64,000 nt of DNA from Chromatiales bacterium (GCA_003251535.1 QKFD01000014.1:61519-125518); one strand, 5' to 3'; numbered from the stretch's first letter, positions 11,227-18,897 are shown. The notes: a model not told the origin generated them from the sequence alone. Numbers and translations: made by a program.

Positions 11227-12597
11227 ATGTCGGATTTCTACACACGCATCACCCGTTGGCTACATCAGAAGGTGTGGCTGACCGACCCGCAGACCCTCTC
11301 CTCCTGGCAGCGCTCTCTGTTAGGGGTGCTCCGCATGGGGACGGTGTTGGCCCAGGAGCTGTTCCGCGGCCAACTCGCCCTCCAGGCGATGAGCCTGGTC
11401 TACACCACCCTGCTCTCCCTGGTGCCGCTACTGGCCGTCAGCTTCTCCGTGCTCAAGGGGTTTGGCGTTCACAACCAGCTGGAGCCCATGCTGCATCAGT
11501 TCCTCGCCCCCCTCGGGGGCGAACGGGCCGATGAGGCCACCACTCGCATCGTCGAATTCGTTGAGAAGATGGATGTGCGGGTGCTGGGCTGGATGGGCCT
11601 GGGGATGCTCATCTACACCGTCATCGCTACCCTGCAGAAGGTGGAGGGGGCGTTCAACCACGTCTGGAATGTGCGCCAGGCGCGCTCCTTCGGCCGTCGC
11701 TTTGCTGACTTCTTTGCCGTGACCCTGATTGGGCCGGTCCTGCTCTTCTCCGGCATCGGCGTGACCGCCTCCTTCCTCAACTCGGAGATGGTCCAGCAGA
11801 TCCTGGCCATCGAACCCCTTGGCAGGTTGGTGGTGCTGGCCAGCCTATTGGCCCCCACGGCCCTCATTGTCATCGCCTTCACCTTTGTCTATCTCTTCGT
11901 CCCCAACACCCGGGTCCGTTTCCTCTCGGCCTTTATCGGCGCCATCGTCGCGGGGGGGCTATGGCAGGCCACCGGGCTGCTATTTGCCTCCTTTGCCGCC
12001 GGCTCCACCCGTTACTCCGCCATCTACTCCGGTTTTGCCATCCTGATCCTGTTCATGATCTGGCTCTACCTCTCCTGGTTCATCTTGCTGTTCGGGGCGC
12101 AGGTGGCCTACTACCACCAGCACCCAGAGCAGATCCGGCCAGAGCGGGAGCGGTTCCAGTTGAGCGGCCGGCTACGCGAACGGGTAGGACTAGTGGTGAT
12201 GTATCTCGTGGCGGACGCCTATCACCGCGGTGGTCCATTCTGGACCCTGGAGCGGCTAGTGCAGCGCCTTGCCCTGCCAGGCGATGCGGTACTCGGGATC
12301 CTGGAGGCACTACGCAACAAAGGCCACCTGCTGGAGACCGGCGATGACCCCCCGGCCTACATCCCCGGGCGCGACCCAGAAGAGATCCGGGTGCTGGAGA
12401 TCATCCACGGCTTGCGTTCAGCAGAGGAGGGCAGCCACCTCGTGAGCGAGGCCAAGCTCAAGGTAAAGACAGTGGATCACCTCTTGGTACGAATGCATGA
12501 GGCGATACACCAGGCATTTGGTGACCTCAGTCTGGAAGACCTGGTGCGAGAGCGGCAGGCCAAGACCCACCTGCCAGAACCAGAACAACTACATTGA
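11227..12597 (+). CDS. YihY/BrkB-family inner membrane protein
   Basis: Member of the YihY (UPF0761/BrkB) family, six-helix inner membrane proteins of unsettled function, formerly misnamed ribonuclease BN. The 456-residue product has the family segments ALQAMSLVYTTLLSLVPLLAVSFSVLKGFG, the loop with NHVWNVRQARSFGRRF, and GFAILILFMIWLYLSWFILLFGAQVAY. After about residue 310 comes a cytosolic tail of roughly 145 residues with a winged-helix-like region (ALPGDAVLGILEALRNKGHL). The start is ATG 11227 with GGAGGCGAG upstream; the open frame to 11137 crosses the hairpin and is not used. It ends 76 bases before tRNA-Thr. Confidence 0.9.
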   Translation: MSDFYTRITRWLHQKVWLTDPQTLSSWQRSLLGVLRMGTVLAQELFRGQLALQAMSLVYTTLLSLVPLLAVSFSVLKGFGVHNQLEPMLHQFLAPLGGERADEATTRIVEFVEKMDVRVLGWMGLGMLIYTVIATLQKVEGAFNHVWNVRQARSFGRRFADFFAVTLIGPVLLFSGIGVTASFLNSEMVQQILAIEPLGRLVVLASLLAPTALIVIAFTFVYLFVPNTRVRFLSAFIGAIVAGGLWQATGLLFASFAAGSTRYSAIYSGFAILILFMIWLYLSWFILLFGAQVAYYHQHPEQIRPERERFQLSGRLRERVGLVVMYLVADAYHRGGPFWTLERLVQRLALPGDAVLGILEALRNKGHLLETGDDPPAYIPGRDPEEIRVLEIIHGLRSAEEGSHLVSEAKLKVKTVDHLLVRMHEAIHQAFGDLSLEDLVRERQAKTHLPEPEQLH

Positions 12598-12620
12598 GGC
12601 GCAGGACAGTCCCCGCCAGG

Positions 12621-12649
12621 TTGTTCAACGCAACCCTATTCCGTATACT
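12621..12649 (+). promoter_or_regulatory. Sigma-70-type promoter of tRNA-Thr
   Basis: TTGTTC (12621-12626) and TATACT (12644-12649) are separated by 17 bases, and the tRNA begins 24 bases downstream of the -10 box. The match and position make this a good promoter candidate. Confidence 0.65.
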
Positions 12650-12673
12650 TGCCCGTCCTTCTGCTACACCTAA

Positions 12674-12749
<76 letters not shown>

Positions 12750-12784
12750 TAAAATCAGCGGGTTGCGGGGTTTGGTTGGCGGGG

Positions 12785-12816
12785 CTCCGTAATATTTTGC
12801 TGGCTCTCCGTAATAT
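12785..12816 (+). repeat. Two 11-bp direct repeats beside attL (possible integrase or Xis arm sites)
   Basis: CTCCGTAATAT occurs at 12785-12795 and again at 12806-12816, a 21-base period or two helical turns. The pair sits 40 to 70 bases inside the element from the att core, where integrase arm sites or excisionase sites are expected. Function is inferred from position and spacing only. Confidence 0.45.
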
Positions 12817-12899
12817 CTTTGACTGCGCTGTCTCTCTCCCTTTCGTTGCGAGGCCTTTGTTGTTGCTGGGCCGGCGCTTCTCTCCCTGTTTGATTCGTT

Positions 12900-13580
12900 T
12901 TATCTCCGGTGTTTGCTGGGCGGCACGATGAAGCCGACGTAGTGCATGGTGTGGATCTCCTGTTGTGGGAGTGTGATCCGGGGTTGGGTCTCGTTGATGG
13001 AGGCGAGTGCGATGGTGTTGGCGCGCTCGAACAGCAGCTCTCGCACCATGCTGTGGCCGTCTTGGGTGGTGACTAGTACGAATTCGCCGGGCATGGCGCT
13101 GTGGCCTGGTTCAAGTACGATGAACCAGCCGTCTCGGATGGTGGGGCTCATGGCGTCGCCGCGTATCCGGAGGGCGTAGGCGTTGGGGTCGCTGCTGGGG
13201 ACGTCGATCCAGCCGTCGTTCTGCCCCGCTGAGCGCTCTAGGGTGACCCAGGTTCCCCCCTCATCTCCTTGGGCAGTGCCCTCCACCGGTGCCTTGCGGG
13301 AGGGGGTGGTGATCGCCGCTGTCAGCTCCAGTGCATGGTCGCTCGGTAGCTCCAACTCCACCGCTAATCCCGTGCCGTTGATCAACCACTCGGGGTTCAC
13401 CTGCACCGCCTGTGCGAGCCGACGGACATCGGCGAAGGTCGGTTCGCGCACGTCCCGCTCGTAGTTGGAGACGCGGCTTTGCGACCGCCAGCCACAGGCC
13501 GTCGCCACCTCCCCCTGCCCCAACTTCAACCGCTCCCGCGCCCAGCGCAGACGGCTGCCAAAGCTCATCAATCGATTCAT
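12900..13580 (-). CDS. CI-like repressor with S24/LexA-fold domain lacking the catalytic dyad
   Basis: Likely master repressor of the lysis-tail module. The 226-residue product has an N-terminal helix-turn-helix (residues 8-60, GQGEVATACGW then QSRVSNYERD), a linker, and a C-terminal S24 peptidase fold from about residue 115 ending GFIVPPSKHRR. Active repressors have Ser-Met in a G-[DN]-S-M-x-P motif and a Lys 37 residues later. Here the motif is GDAMSPT, so residue 143 is Ala, and residue 180 is Arg (MVRELLF). The truncated paralogue at 33.4 kb has Ser and Lys at exactly these places. Self-cleavage on RecA activation is therefore predicted to be lost. It is transcribed away from the Cro gene across an operator region. 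Confidence 0.9.
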   Translation of the reverse strand: MNRLMSFGSRLRWARERLKLGQGEVATACGWRSQSRVSNYERDVREPTFADVRRLAQAVQVNPEWLINGTGLAVELELPSDHALELTAAITTPSRKAPVEGTAQGDEGGTWVTLERSAGQNDGWIDVPSSDPNAYALRIRGDAMSPTIRDGWFIVLEPGHSAMPGEFVLVTTQDGHSMVRELLFERANTIALASINETQPRITLPQQEIHTMHYVGFIVPPSKHRR

Positions 13581-13592
13581 CCCCTAATTTTC

Positions 13593-13653
13593 CATCACGT
13601 CCCGTGATGAGGTCACACGACGAATCGTGTTGATTGATATCACGAAACGTTAT
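13593..13653. promoter_or_regulatory. Three operator-like palindromes between repressor and Cro genes
   Basis: Site 1: CATCACG-TCC-CGTGATG, a perfect palindrome at 13593-13609. Site 2: ACACGA-CGAA-TCGTGT, perfect, at 13615-13630. Site 3: imperfect TATCACG-AAA-CGTTAT near 13638-13653. The centres are about 22 bases apart and half-sites share TCACG/CGTGA. This matches the three-operator arrangement of lambdoid switches between divergent repressor and Cro genes. Confidence 0.75.
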
Positions 13654-13677
13654 TAGAATGGGCGCCAGGAGGTGACC

Positions 13678-13986
13678 ATGCCCAGCCCCACCCGGAAAGC
13701 GATCGATCTCGCCGGTGGCCCAACCGCCCTCGCTGTCTGCCTGGGTGAGCGGCAACCCACCGTCTCCAATTGGCTTGCCCGTGACCGCATCCCCGCCGAG
13801 CGGGTGGAGGCGGTCTGTCTTGCCATTGACAACGCCGTCACCCCCCACGAGTTGCGCCCCGATGTGTTTGGCGATCCGGCCTATCGCGCCGCTCGTCATG
13901 GTGTCGGCCGAGGGGAGGAGGCGGCGGCTGGGGCGGAAGGTGCTGTCGCCTTGGGGTGTGTTAGGCGCGTATGTCCCGCCTCTTAG
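13678..13986 (+). CDS. YdaS/Cro-like DNA-binding protein
   Basis: Probable Cro-type antagonist of the repressor. The 102-residue product starts at ATG 13678 with AGGAGG (13668-13673) just upstream. Residues 1-60 form a YdaS-type helix-turn-helix (AIDLAGGPTALAVCLGERQ, then PTVSNWLARDRIPAERVEAV). The C-terminal 40 residues are Ala/Gly/Glu-rich and of unknown role. It is divergent from the repressor gene, with the operator sites between, and is the first gene of the rightward lysis-tail transcript. Confidence 0.8.
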   Translation: MPSPTRKAIDLAGGPTALAVCLGERQPTVSNWLARDRIPAERVEAVCLAIDNAVTPHELRPDVFGDPAYRAARHGVGRGEEAAAGAEGAVALGCVRRVCPAS

Positions 13987-14041
13987 TTCGGGGCCTTCAA
14001 TCCCTCAGAGGGCGTTTACTTTGCAGTTGTGAGGTTCAGTC

Positions 14042-14500
14042 ATGCCATACAAATTAGGCAGCGGATCGCGCCACGAGCTGCGCGGTGTGCGCAGTGTGCT
14101 GGTGCAGGTGGTGGAGCGCGCCATCGAACTCACCACGCAGGATTTCTGCGTGGTGGATGGGTTGCGTAGCCGAGAAGAGCAGGTGGCGCTGGTACAGCGA
14201 GGCGCCTCGAAGACGCTGCATAGCAAACACCTCACTGGCGAGGCGGTGGACCTGGTGCCGTTTATCAACGGTCGGCCGCGTTGGGAGTGGGGGCCGCTCT
14301 ACGACGTGGCCGCTGCGGTGCAACAGGCGGCCCGCGAGCAGGGGGTGGCGCTGCGTTGGGGCGGTGTGTGGGACCGTCCGTTACTCGACCTAGCCAGCGG
14401 TGCCGATGGCCTGGAGCAGGCGGTGAACGCCTATGGCGAACGGCGTCGGGCCGCGGGCAAGCGGGTCTTTCTGGACGGTCCCCACTTCGAGCTGGTTTGA
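14042..14500 (+). CDS. M15 family peptidase, phage endolysin
   Basis: Probable L-alanyl-D-glutamate or D-Ala-D-Ala endopeptidase that cuts peptidoglycan stem peptides at lysis. The 152-residue product has the M15 zinc site: His63 and Asp70 in SKHLTGEAVD, and His148 in DGPHFEL at the C-terminus. No signal peptide is seen, so release would need the holin encoded downstream. It opens the lysis cassette of four closely spaced genes. Confidence 0.88.
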   Translation: MPYKLGSGSRHELRGVRSVLVQVVERAIELTTQDFCVVDGLRSREEQVALVQRGASKTLHSKHLTGEAVDLVPFINGRPRWEWGPLYDVAAAVQQAAREQGVALRWGGVWDRPLLDLASGADGLEQAVNAYGERRRAAGKRVFLDGPHFELV

Positions 14501-14520
14501 CACCGATAGGAGCGCCCACC

Positions 14521-15057
14521 ATGCAGAGATATTTCGCCTCCCTCCTCTGTCTCCTCCCCCTCATCCTGGGGGGCTGCGCCAATTCAGAGCCGAGCCTCAA
14601 CAGTGCGACCCAGGTGGCCAACACCGCCATCGCCCTGACCGATGCGCGGGGCGAGATCGAGGCGGTGATTGCTGAAGTCGATCGCGCTGCCGTTGACTGG
14701 CCGCTCTCTGACCAAAGCGCCTGGACGGCAGTGACCGTGGAGACCCGTCAGCTCCTCGATCGCCTGGCCGAATTGCGGAGCAGCAGCGTGCTGCCGAGCC
14801 TGACGGAGCTGACGCCGCTACTCCAGCAGGCAGAGGCGCTTTATGGGCGCGGTGCGGCCTTGGTGCATCCCCATATGAATGAGATCGGCGAGTTGGGCCG
14901 CCTGCGCCTCGCCCGCTTCCGTGATGCCCACGATGGCTTGCAGACGGCCTACGCCGCCTACCAGGCCAACCAAACCGCGCAGACCGCCGCCCAGGTGCTG
15001 GACACGGCGATCCGCCTAGGCACCCTCGCGGTGAAGTTGGGGGTGGTGGTGCCATGA
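14521..15057 (+). CDS. Lysis-cassette lipoprotein of unknown function
   Basis: The 178-residue product starts at ATG 14521 (MQRYFASLLCLLPLILGGC), a clear lipoprotein signal with Cys19. The rest is mostly alpha-helical, with heptad-like Leu/Ala spacing and a hydrophobic C-terminus (LAVKLGVVVP). Its place between endolysin and holin would suit a spanin-like outer-membrane component, but I see no partner inner-membrane spanin and no sequence proof. The open frame from 14281 overlaps the endolysin and is not used. Its stop overlaps the next start (ATGA). Confidence 0.75.
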   Translation: MQRYFASLLCLLPLILGGCANSEPSLNSATQVANTAIALTDARGEIEAVIAEVDRAAVDWPLSDQSAWTAVTVETRQLLDRLAELRSSSVLPSLTELTPLLQQAEALYGRGAALVHPHMNEIGELGRLRLARFRDAHDGLQTAYAAYQANQTAQTAAQVLDTAIRLGTLAVKLGVVVP

Positions 15058-15560
15058 TTGAGTACGCCGCGTTGCGTGATGAGATGCGCAGTGGTGACCT
15101 GTTCCTGGTGGAGGGCCGTGGGGTGATCTCCACCCTCATCCGGGTCTTGACGGGACAGCAGCTCTCCCACGTTGCACTCCTGGTCTGGATCGACGGCGGC
15201 CTGTGGGTGGCGGAGATGCGCGAGTTTGTCGGCTTTCAACTGCGGCCGGCCTCGCTCTGGCTAGAGGACATCAGCGGAGCGGGGCACACCGTCTACTACG
15301 GTCGCGCACCGCGCCGTGTGCGGGAGAGTCCGTTGGTGAAAGAGACGGCCCTGGGCTTTCGCTCGCAGGGGTATGGCTACTTAAGCCTGTTGCAAGTGTG
15401 GTGGGCGCAGCTGCGGCGCACCCGGCTCCGGCCGCGCGGAGTGGTCTGCTCTACCTTTGTGCAGCGGTGTTGGGAGGCGGCAGGGATCGCCTTTAGTCAG
15501 ACAGCAGATCCGGGAGACTTTCTGCGCCTATGCGACGGAATCGAGGCTATCGAAGCGTGA
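15054..15560 (+). CDS. Permuted NlpC/P60 (YiiX/YebB-like) papain-fold peptidase
   Basis: Probable cysteine amidase or peptidase acting on murein. The 168-residue product has the His-before-Cys order of the circularly permuted NlpC/P60 group: His39 in QQLSHVALLVW and Cys132 in VVCSTFVQRCWEAAG. The ATG overlaps the previous stop and its stop overlaps the next GTG, so the four lysis genes are translationally coupled. It could be a second lysin, or act in the tail as a wall-penetrating peptidase as NlpC-type proteins do in lambda-like tails. The catalytic assignment is from motifs only. Confidence 0.72.
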   Translation: MIEYAALRDEMRSGDLFLVEGRGVISTLIRVLTGQQLSHVALLVWIDGGLWVAEMREFVGFQLRPASLWLEDISGAGHTVYYGRAPRRVRESPLVKETALGFRSQGYGYLSLLQVWWAQLRRTRLRPRGVVCSTFVQRCWEAAGIAFSQTADPGDFLRLCDGIEAIEA

Positions 15561-15940
15561 GCGAACCGACTCCTCCTTGGTTCGAAATGCCCGTGCGCGA
15601 GGCGATCGCCTATGGGGTGGTGGTGGCCATCTCCAGTTGGGGCGGGATCGTCGCTTACATCAACCGAGTCCGGGCAGGGCGAGAGTTTAGCCTGTCAGAG
15701 CTGATAGGCGAGCTGACCACCTCGGCCTTCTGCGGCGTACTCACCTACTGGTTCTGCCAATGGGCGGGCCTCAACCCCTACCTCACTGCGGCGCTGGTGG
15801 GGATCTCCGGCCACATGGGCTCGCGTGGCCTGGCCCTCACCGAGCGCTATATGTTGGCTGCTGCCCGCAAGTGGCTCGATGTGCGCTTTGGTTTGCGCGC
15901 CGAGGGCGATCAAAAAGAGGGTGGCGATAGCCCTCAGTAA
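15557..15940 (+). CDS. Phage holin (LydA-like)
   Basis: Inner-membrane pore former that times lysis. With GTG 15557, which overlaps the upstream TGA as GTGA, the product has 127 residues and three hydrophobic segments (IAYGVVVAISSWGGIVAYI, TTSAFCGVLTYWFCQWAGL, PYLTAALVGISGHMG), followed by a charged cytosolic tail. The GISGHMGSRG stretch resembles LydA-type holins. An ATG at 15530 in the same frame would add nine residues but loses the coupling. Confidence 0.8.
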   Translation: MSEPTPPWFEMPVREAIAYGVVVAISSWGGIVAYINRVRAGREFSLSELIGELTTSAFCGVLTYWFCQWAGLNPYLTAALVGISGHMGSRGLALTERYMLAAARKWLDVRFGLRAEGDQKEGGDSPQ

Positions 15941-15981
15941 CGCAGTTTTACCCCGTCAATTCCCCTGTTATCTAGGCATCC

Positions 15982-16007
15982 GCACAACGGCCTTCGGGCC
16001 GCTGTGC
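15982..16007 (+). terminator. UUCG tetraloop hairpin after the holin gene
   Basis: GCACAACGGCC and GGCCGCTGTGC pair over 11 positions with one mismatch around a TTCG loop, 41 bases after the holin stop. It is a very stable hairpin at the end of the lysis cassette. No U-run follows, so it may be a processing or rho-linked site. Confidence 0.45.
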
Positions 16008-16036
16008 GCTGCATATCGTGTGAGGAGAAGAGTGAA

Positions 16037-16288
16037 ATGGGCAATCCCACGCTGATGGCTGAGTTACCAGGCAAGAGTAAGTTCTATGTTGCCGAGCTGG
16101 TCCCCTTCTTTGCCCGCGCGTTGGCGTGCAGTGAGGCCGCTGCCCGTCAGCGGATCTATCGCGCCATTCGCGCAGGCCGGATCGCGGTGGAGGAGTATCC
16201 CACGGCGAGTCCCAACCCAGAGTCAGTGACCTATCGGATCCCCCGCGACGAGGCGATCAGGGTGTTGAGCGGCACGCCGCGCAAGTGA
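16037..16288 (+). CDS. Small basic protein, possible helix-turn-helix, unknown
   Basis: 83 residues from ATG 16037 with GAGGAGAAGAG upstream; the longer frame from 16004 begins inside the UUCG hairpin. The middle (AACSEAAARQRIYRAIRAGRIAVEEYP-like region) looks like a short DNA-binding helix pair, and the C-terminus ends IRVLSGTPRK. I do not recognise the family. It sits at the junction between lysis and tail genes, where a small terminase subunit or late regulator would be expected in a full phage, but evidence for either is absent. Confidence 0.6.
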   Translation: MGNPTLMAELPGKSKFYVAELVPFFARALACSEAAARQRIYRAIRAGRIAVEEYPTASPNPESVTYRIPRDEAIRVLSGTPRK

Positions 16289-16360
16289 TCGCCTCGCTGA
16301 GTTCCATCATTCCCCCCTTCTGCGCACGACCTTCGTTGTGCCACCGCTGATGGCAACGGG

Positions 16361-16386
16361 ATGCGCTACCCCTTGGGGTAGCGCAT
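16361..16386. repeat. Perfect 26-bp palindrome at the lysis-tail junction
   Basis: ATGCGCTACCCC (16361-16372) and GGGGTAGCGCAT (16375-16386) are exact inverted copies separated by TT. It could be a terminator, an operator for the tail genes, or a scar. It lies in the 340-base interval (16289-16628) where terminase and head genes would sit in a complete siphophage. Confidence 0.6.
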
Positions 16387-16483
16387 TCGCTGCTCGCTAA
16401 CACGTAACGTCGCAGCTGTTGCAGCTGTATCACCTGTCGCAGCGCCGCGCCGTATCGTACACCCCCACGAAGGTGCTGGTGCA

Positions 16484-16612
16484 GTGCTCTGCCCGCGGTG
16501 CCGGCCGCCGGAGATGGCGCGGCAACGCCATCGGGCGCACTGGGCCATTCGCACCGCTTTTAACGCCCGCTCCCGGGTCGAGCAGACCTTGGGGTGTGGG
16601 ATCCACTCCTAG
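16484..16612 (+). CDS. Candidate 42-residue zinc-ribbon protein (Ogr/Com-like?), uncertain
   Basis: From GTG 16484 (AAGGTG about 10 bases upstream) a short frame reads CPRC near the start and CGIHS at the end, a possible Cys2...Cys-His zinc site about 30 residues apart, with basic residues between (MARQRHRAH). Small zinc proteins such as Ogr (late activator) and Com (translation activator) occur at similar places in phages. The start is weak, the fourth ligand is His, and there is no other support, so this may be chance or a relic. Confidence 0.25.
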   Translation: MLCPRCRPPEMARQRHRAHWAIRTAFNARSRVEQTLGCGIHS

Positions 16613-16628
16613 CCCACAGGAGTCGTCG

Positions 16629-17060
16629 ATGTCTGTCGTTCTACCGGATCTGCAACCGTGGCAAGAGCGCCTGCGCACCCTTTTAGCCGAGCAGGCGATT
16701 CGCGTCGCCGGCGCTGCCGAGATGGCGAGCGCCATGGCAGAAGGGACCCCCGCACCGGCCCTCTATCTGCTGGAGGAGCGGGCGGGGGCAGAGCCGAATC
16801 GCAGCATGGTCGGCGTGGTGCAAACGGTGGAGCGGGTGGTCTCTATCCACTACGCCATCGACAACCAAAGTGACGCCTCGGTAGCGCAGCTAGGGTCGCT
16901 GCGCGCCACTGTGATGGGCGCGCTACTCGGTTGGACACCGCCCGATTGCAGCCACCAGATCCAATTTGTTGAGGGCCAGCTGACGGCGTTCGACACCGAT
17001 CTCCTTTGGTGGCAAGACCAGTTCAAAACGCAGTTTCGGCTGCATCACATCCACCCCTGA
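16629..17060 (+). CDS. Probable tail terminator protein
   Basis: 143 residues from ATG 16629 with AGGAG seven bases upstream. In siphophages the tail terminator (lambda gpU type), which caps the tube and forms the head-joining ring, lies directly before the tube gene, as here. Length and an alpha/beta make-up (EQAIRVAGAAEMASAMAEG; VVSIHYAIDNQSD; SLRATVMGALLG) are consistent with that family. I do not see a diagnostic motif; the call rests mainly on position. Confidence 0.62.
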   Translation: MSVVLPDLQPWQERLRTLLAEQAIRVAGAAEMASAMAEGTPAPALYLLEERAGAEPNRSMVGVVQTVERVVSIHYAIDNQSDASVAQLGSLRATVMGALLGWTPPDCSHQIQFVEGQLTAFDTDLLWWQDQFKTQFRLHHIHP

Positions 17061-17262
17061 AGTGCCCGCCCATGGTCGGATTCAGGGGGGAGTCCCATTG
17101 GCCAGTGATGGCCATCAGGCGGGAGTTGCCGCCGAAAGTGCGCGCCTGGGAAGTGTCGTTTCCCATGGCGACTCAAACCGGGCGCGCCCCACGCGATGGC
17201 GCCGTCCTCAAGGCAGTGAACACTGCGAACACAATGAACTGAAATGAAAGAGGAACTAGCGA

Positions 17263-18441
17263 ATGTATGACTCCAGTTTGATGGCGCTACTGACTGCGCA
17301 GGAAGTGAGCTATGGCACCGATCCGGGCGCCGACTACCAGGGCATCCTGCTGACCGAAGGCGCCGACATCCAGCCGGTGGGCGCCAAGATCGATCGCAAG
17401 GTGATGACCAGCCACCGCTCTGCGCTCGGTAGCGTCATCGGTGCCAAGGGTTGGAATCTCACCATCCCCTGCGAACTGAAGGGTGGCGGCCTGACCGGCA
17501 GCGCCCTCAACAAACCTGAGTTTGATCACCTGTTGCAGGCCTCCGCCATGGGCGTCACTGCCGGCTGCGTCATCACCCTGAGCGGTGTGAGCGGCAGTTG
17601 GGAGGCCGGTGAGGTGGTGACCAACACCACCACCTCCGGCACTGTGGGCACCCTGCTCAACGTGGTGGTGAGTGGCAGCAACACCACCCTCTTCATCCAC
17701 CCGCTCGACACCAAGCCGTCTGACACCGACAGCCTGGCCGGTGCTACCTCTGCTGCCACCGGCACCGTCTCCGGCGCGCCGGCCGACTCTTGGGTCTACT
17801 ACCCGCTGAGTGACCACGCCGCTTACAAGAGTGCCACCGCCCACTTCCACTGGGACGGCGTGCGCCACATCGCCACCGGTCTGCGGGCCGACTGGGAGGT
17901 GACCGCCGAGGTCAGCGGTTACGCTGCCATCAAGTTCACCGGCCAGGGGGTCTACAACGATCCCACCAACATCGCCCTGCCGAGCCCCGCGCTGAATGGT
18001 GTACTGCCGCCGGTGGTGCAGAACGCTGGCCTACAGATCATCAACGACGGCTCTACGGTCGATATGAGCAAGACCGCGGTGAAGAGCTTGCAGCTCAAGG
18101 GCGGCAACCAGATCAAAGAGCGGAACGACATGAACGCCATCGACGGCCGTCGCTCCATCGAGATCCTCGGCGCCCGCCAGGCGAGCGGCTCCATCGATCC
18201 GGAAGTGATGGCGCTGGCCGACTTCGACATCTGGACCGCCTGGAAAGACGCCACCACCCAGCGGCTCTACGCCACCCTCGGTGCCGACGCCGGCAACCGG
18301 GTCCACCTGCTGGTGACCAACGCCCAGGCGGATGAGGTGAAGTACCAGGACCGTGATGGCACCCTGGCCTACAACCTGCCGTTTACCCCGCGCGCCCTCA
18401 CCAGCGCCGGCAACGACGAGTACTTCCTGGTGTTCTATTGA
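17263..18441 (+). CDS. Tail tube (major tail) protein
   Basis: Building block of a non-contractile tail tube. The 392-residue product starts MYDSSLMALLTAQEVSYGTDP, a typical opening of siphophage tube proteins, and has a Gly/Thr/Ser-rich insertion (residues about 105-180) that may be a surface domain. RBS AGAGGAAC precedes ATG 17263. No sheath gene accompanies it, so the tail is of the flexible type. The 202 bases before it hold no gene I can support. Confidence 0.82.
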   Translation: MYDSSLMALLTAQEVSYGTDPGADYQGILLTEGADIQPVGAKIDRKVMTSHRSALGSVIGAKGWNLTIPCELKGGGLTGSALNKPEFDHLLQASAMGVTAGCVITLSGVSGSWEAGEVVTNTTTSGTVGTLLNVVVSGSNTTLFIHPLDTKPSDTDSLAGATSAATGTVSGAPADSWVYYPLSDHAAYKSATAHFHWDGVRHIATGLRADWEVTAEVSGYAAIKFTGQGVYNDPTNIALPSPALNGVLPPVVQNAGLQIINDGSTVDMSKTAVKSLQLKGGNQIKERNDMNAIDGRRSIEILGARQASGSIDPEVMALADFDIWTAWKDATTQRLYATLGADAGNRVHLLVTNAQADEVKYQDRDGTLAYNLPFTPRALTSAGNDEYFLVFY

Positions 18442-18499
18442 TCGAACCCAAAACCCTGTTTCCGATCCTTTTTAACGCCACCCAATACTGGAGAACCCT

Positions 18500-18826
18500 A
18501 TGGCCCTGCGCCTGATTGATAACGACGCCCCTTACTCTGTTCCCGTCACCGTACTGGTACCGGACCACGGCAAGATGCGCGAGGTGAAGTTCACCATCCT
18601 CGCCAAGGTCATCTCCGACGAGGAGATCAAGAGCCTGGGCGAAAGTGGTGACATCGAGGCGCTGAACAAGTTGGTCACCGGCTGGAGCGGGATGAAGGAT
18701 CTGGACCACAACGAAGTGCCCTGCACGGAAGAGACTCGGGCGCTGGTGTTTGGTATCGCCAACTATCGCGGTGCCATCCTCGACGCCATCTTTAAGTCTC
18801 GCACCGGGCGCGCCCGGGGAAACTAA
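18500..18826 (+). CDS. Tail assembly chaperone, short form (gpG-like)
   Basis: 108 residues, ATG 18500 with GGAG upstream. In siphophages two chaperone forms, made by a programmed frameshift, coat the tape measure before tube polymerisation. This gene has the expected size and place between tube and tape measure, and ends in ...RGN at a canonical slippery heptamer (18817-18823) one codon before its stop. The sequence itself (MALRLIDNDAPYSVPVTVLV) resembles other short tail-chaperone proteins. Pairing with the next frame makes the call firm. Confidence 0.85.
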   Translation: MALRLIDNDAPYSVPVTVLVPDHGKMREVKFTILAKVISDEEIKSLGESGDIEALNKLVTGWSGMKDLDHNEVPCTEETRALVFGIANYRGAILDAIFKSRTGRARGN

Positions 18827-18852
18827 TCGCCGCCGCCCAACATCAGGCGGCG
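18817..18852 (+). promoter_or_regulatory. Programmed -1 ribosomal frameshift site
   Basis: The heptamer GGGAAAC (18817-18823) is read in frame as G-GGA-AAC, immediately followed by the TAA stop. A seven-pair stem can form between CGCCGCC (18828-18834 or 18831-18837) and GGCGGCG (18846-18852), four to seven bases after the heptamer. Slipping back one base gives CTA-ATC-GCC..., open through 19233. This is the layout of the lambda G/GT signal (GGGAAAG). Confidence 0.88.
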
Positions 18853-18897
18853 CTAGATTGGCACGCAACGCGGTCGAGAGGGAACTCGACCGCCCCC

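Noticed and set aside
13715..14032. 105-residue frame overlapping the YdaS-like gene
   Set aside because: Alternative frame of the same DNA; the frame at 13678 has the RBS and the helix-turn-helix.
17006..17247. Small frames of 57-78 residues between tail terminator and tube
   Set aside because: Two overlapping frames are open but neither has a clear RBS or recognisable sequence; left unannotated.
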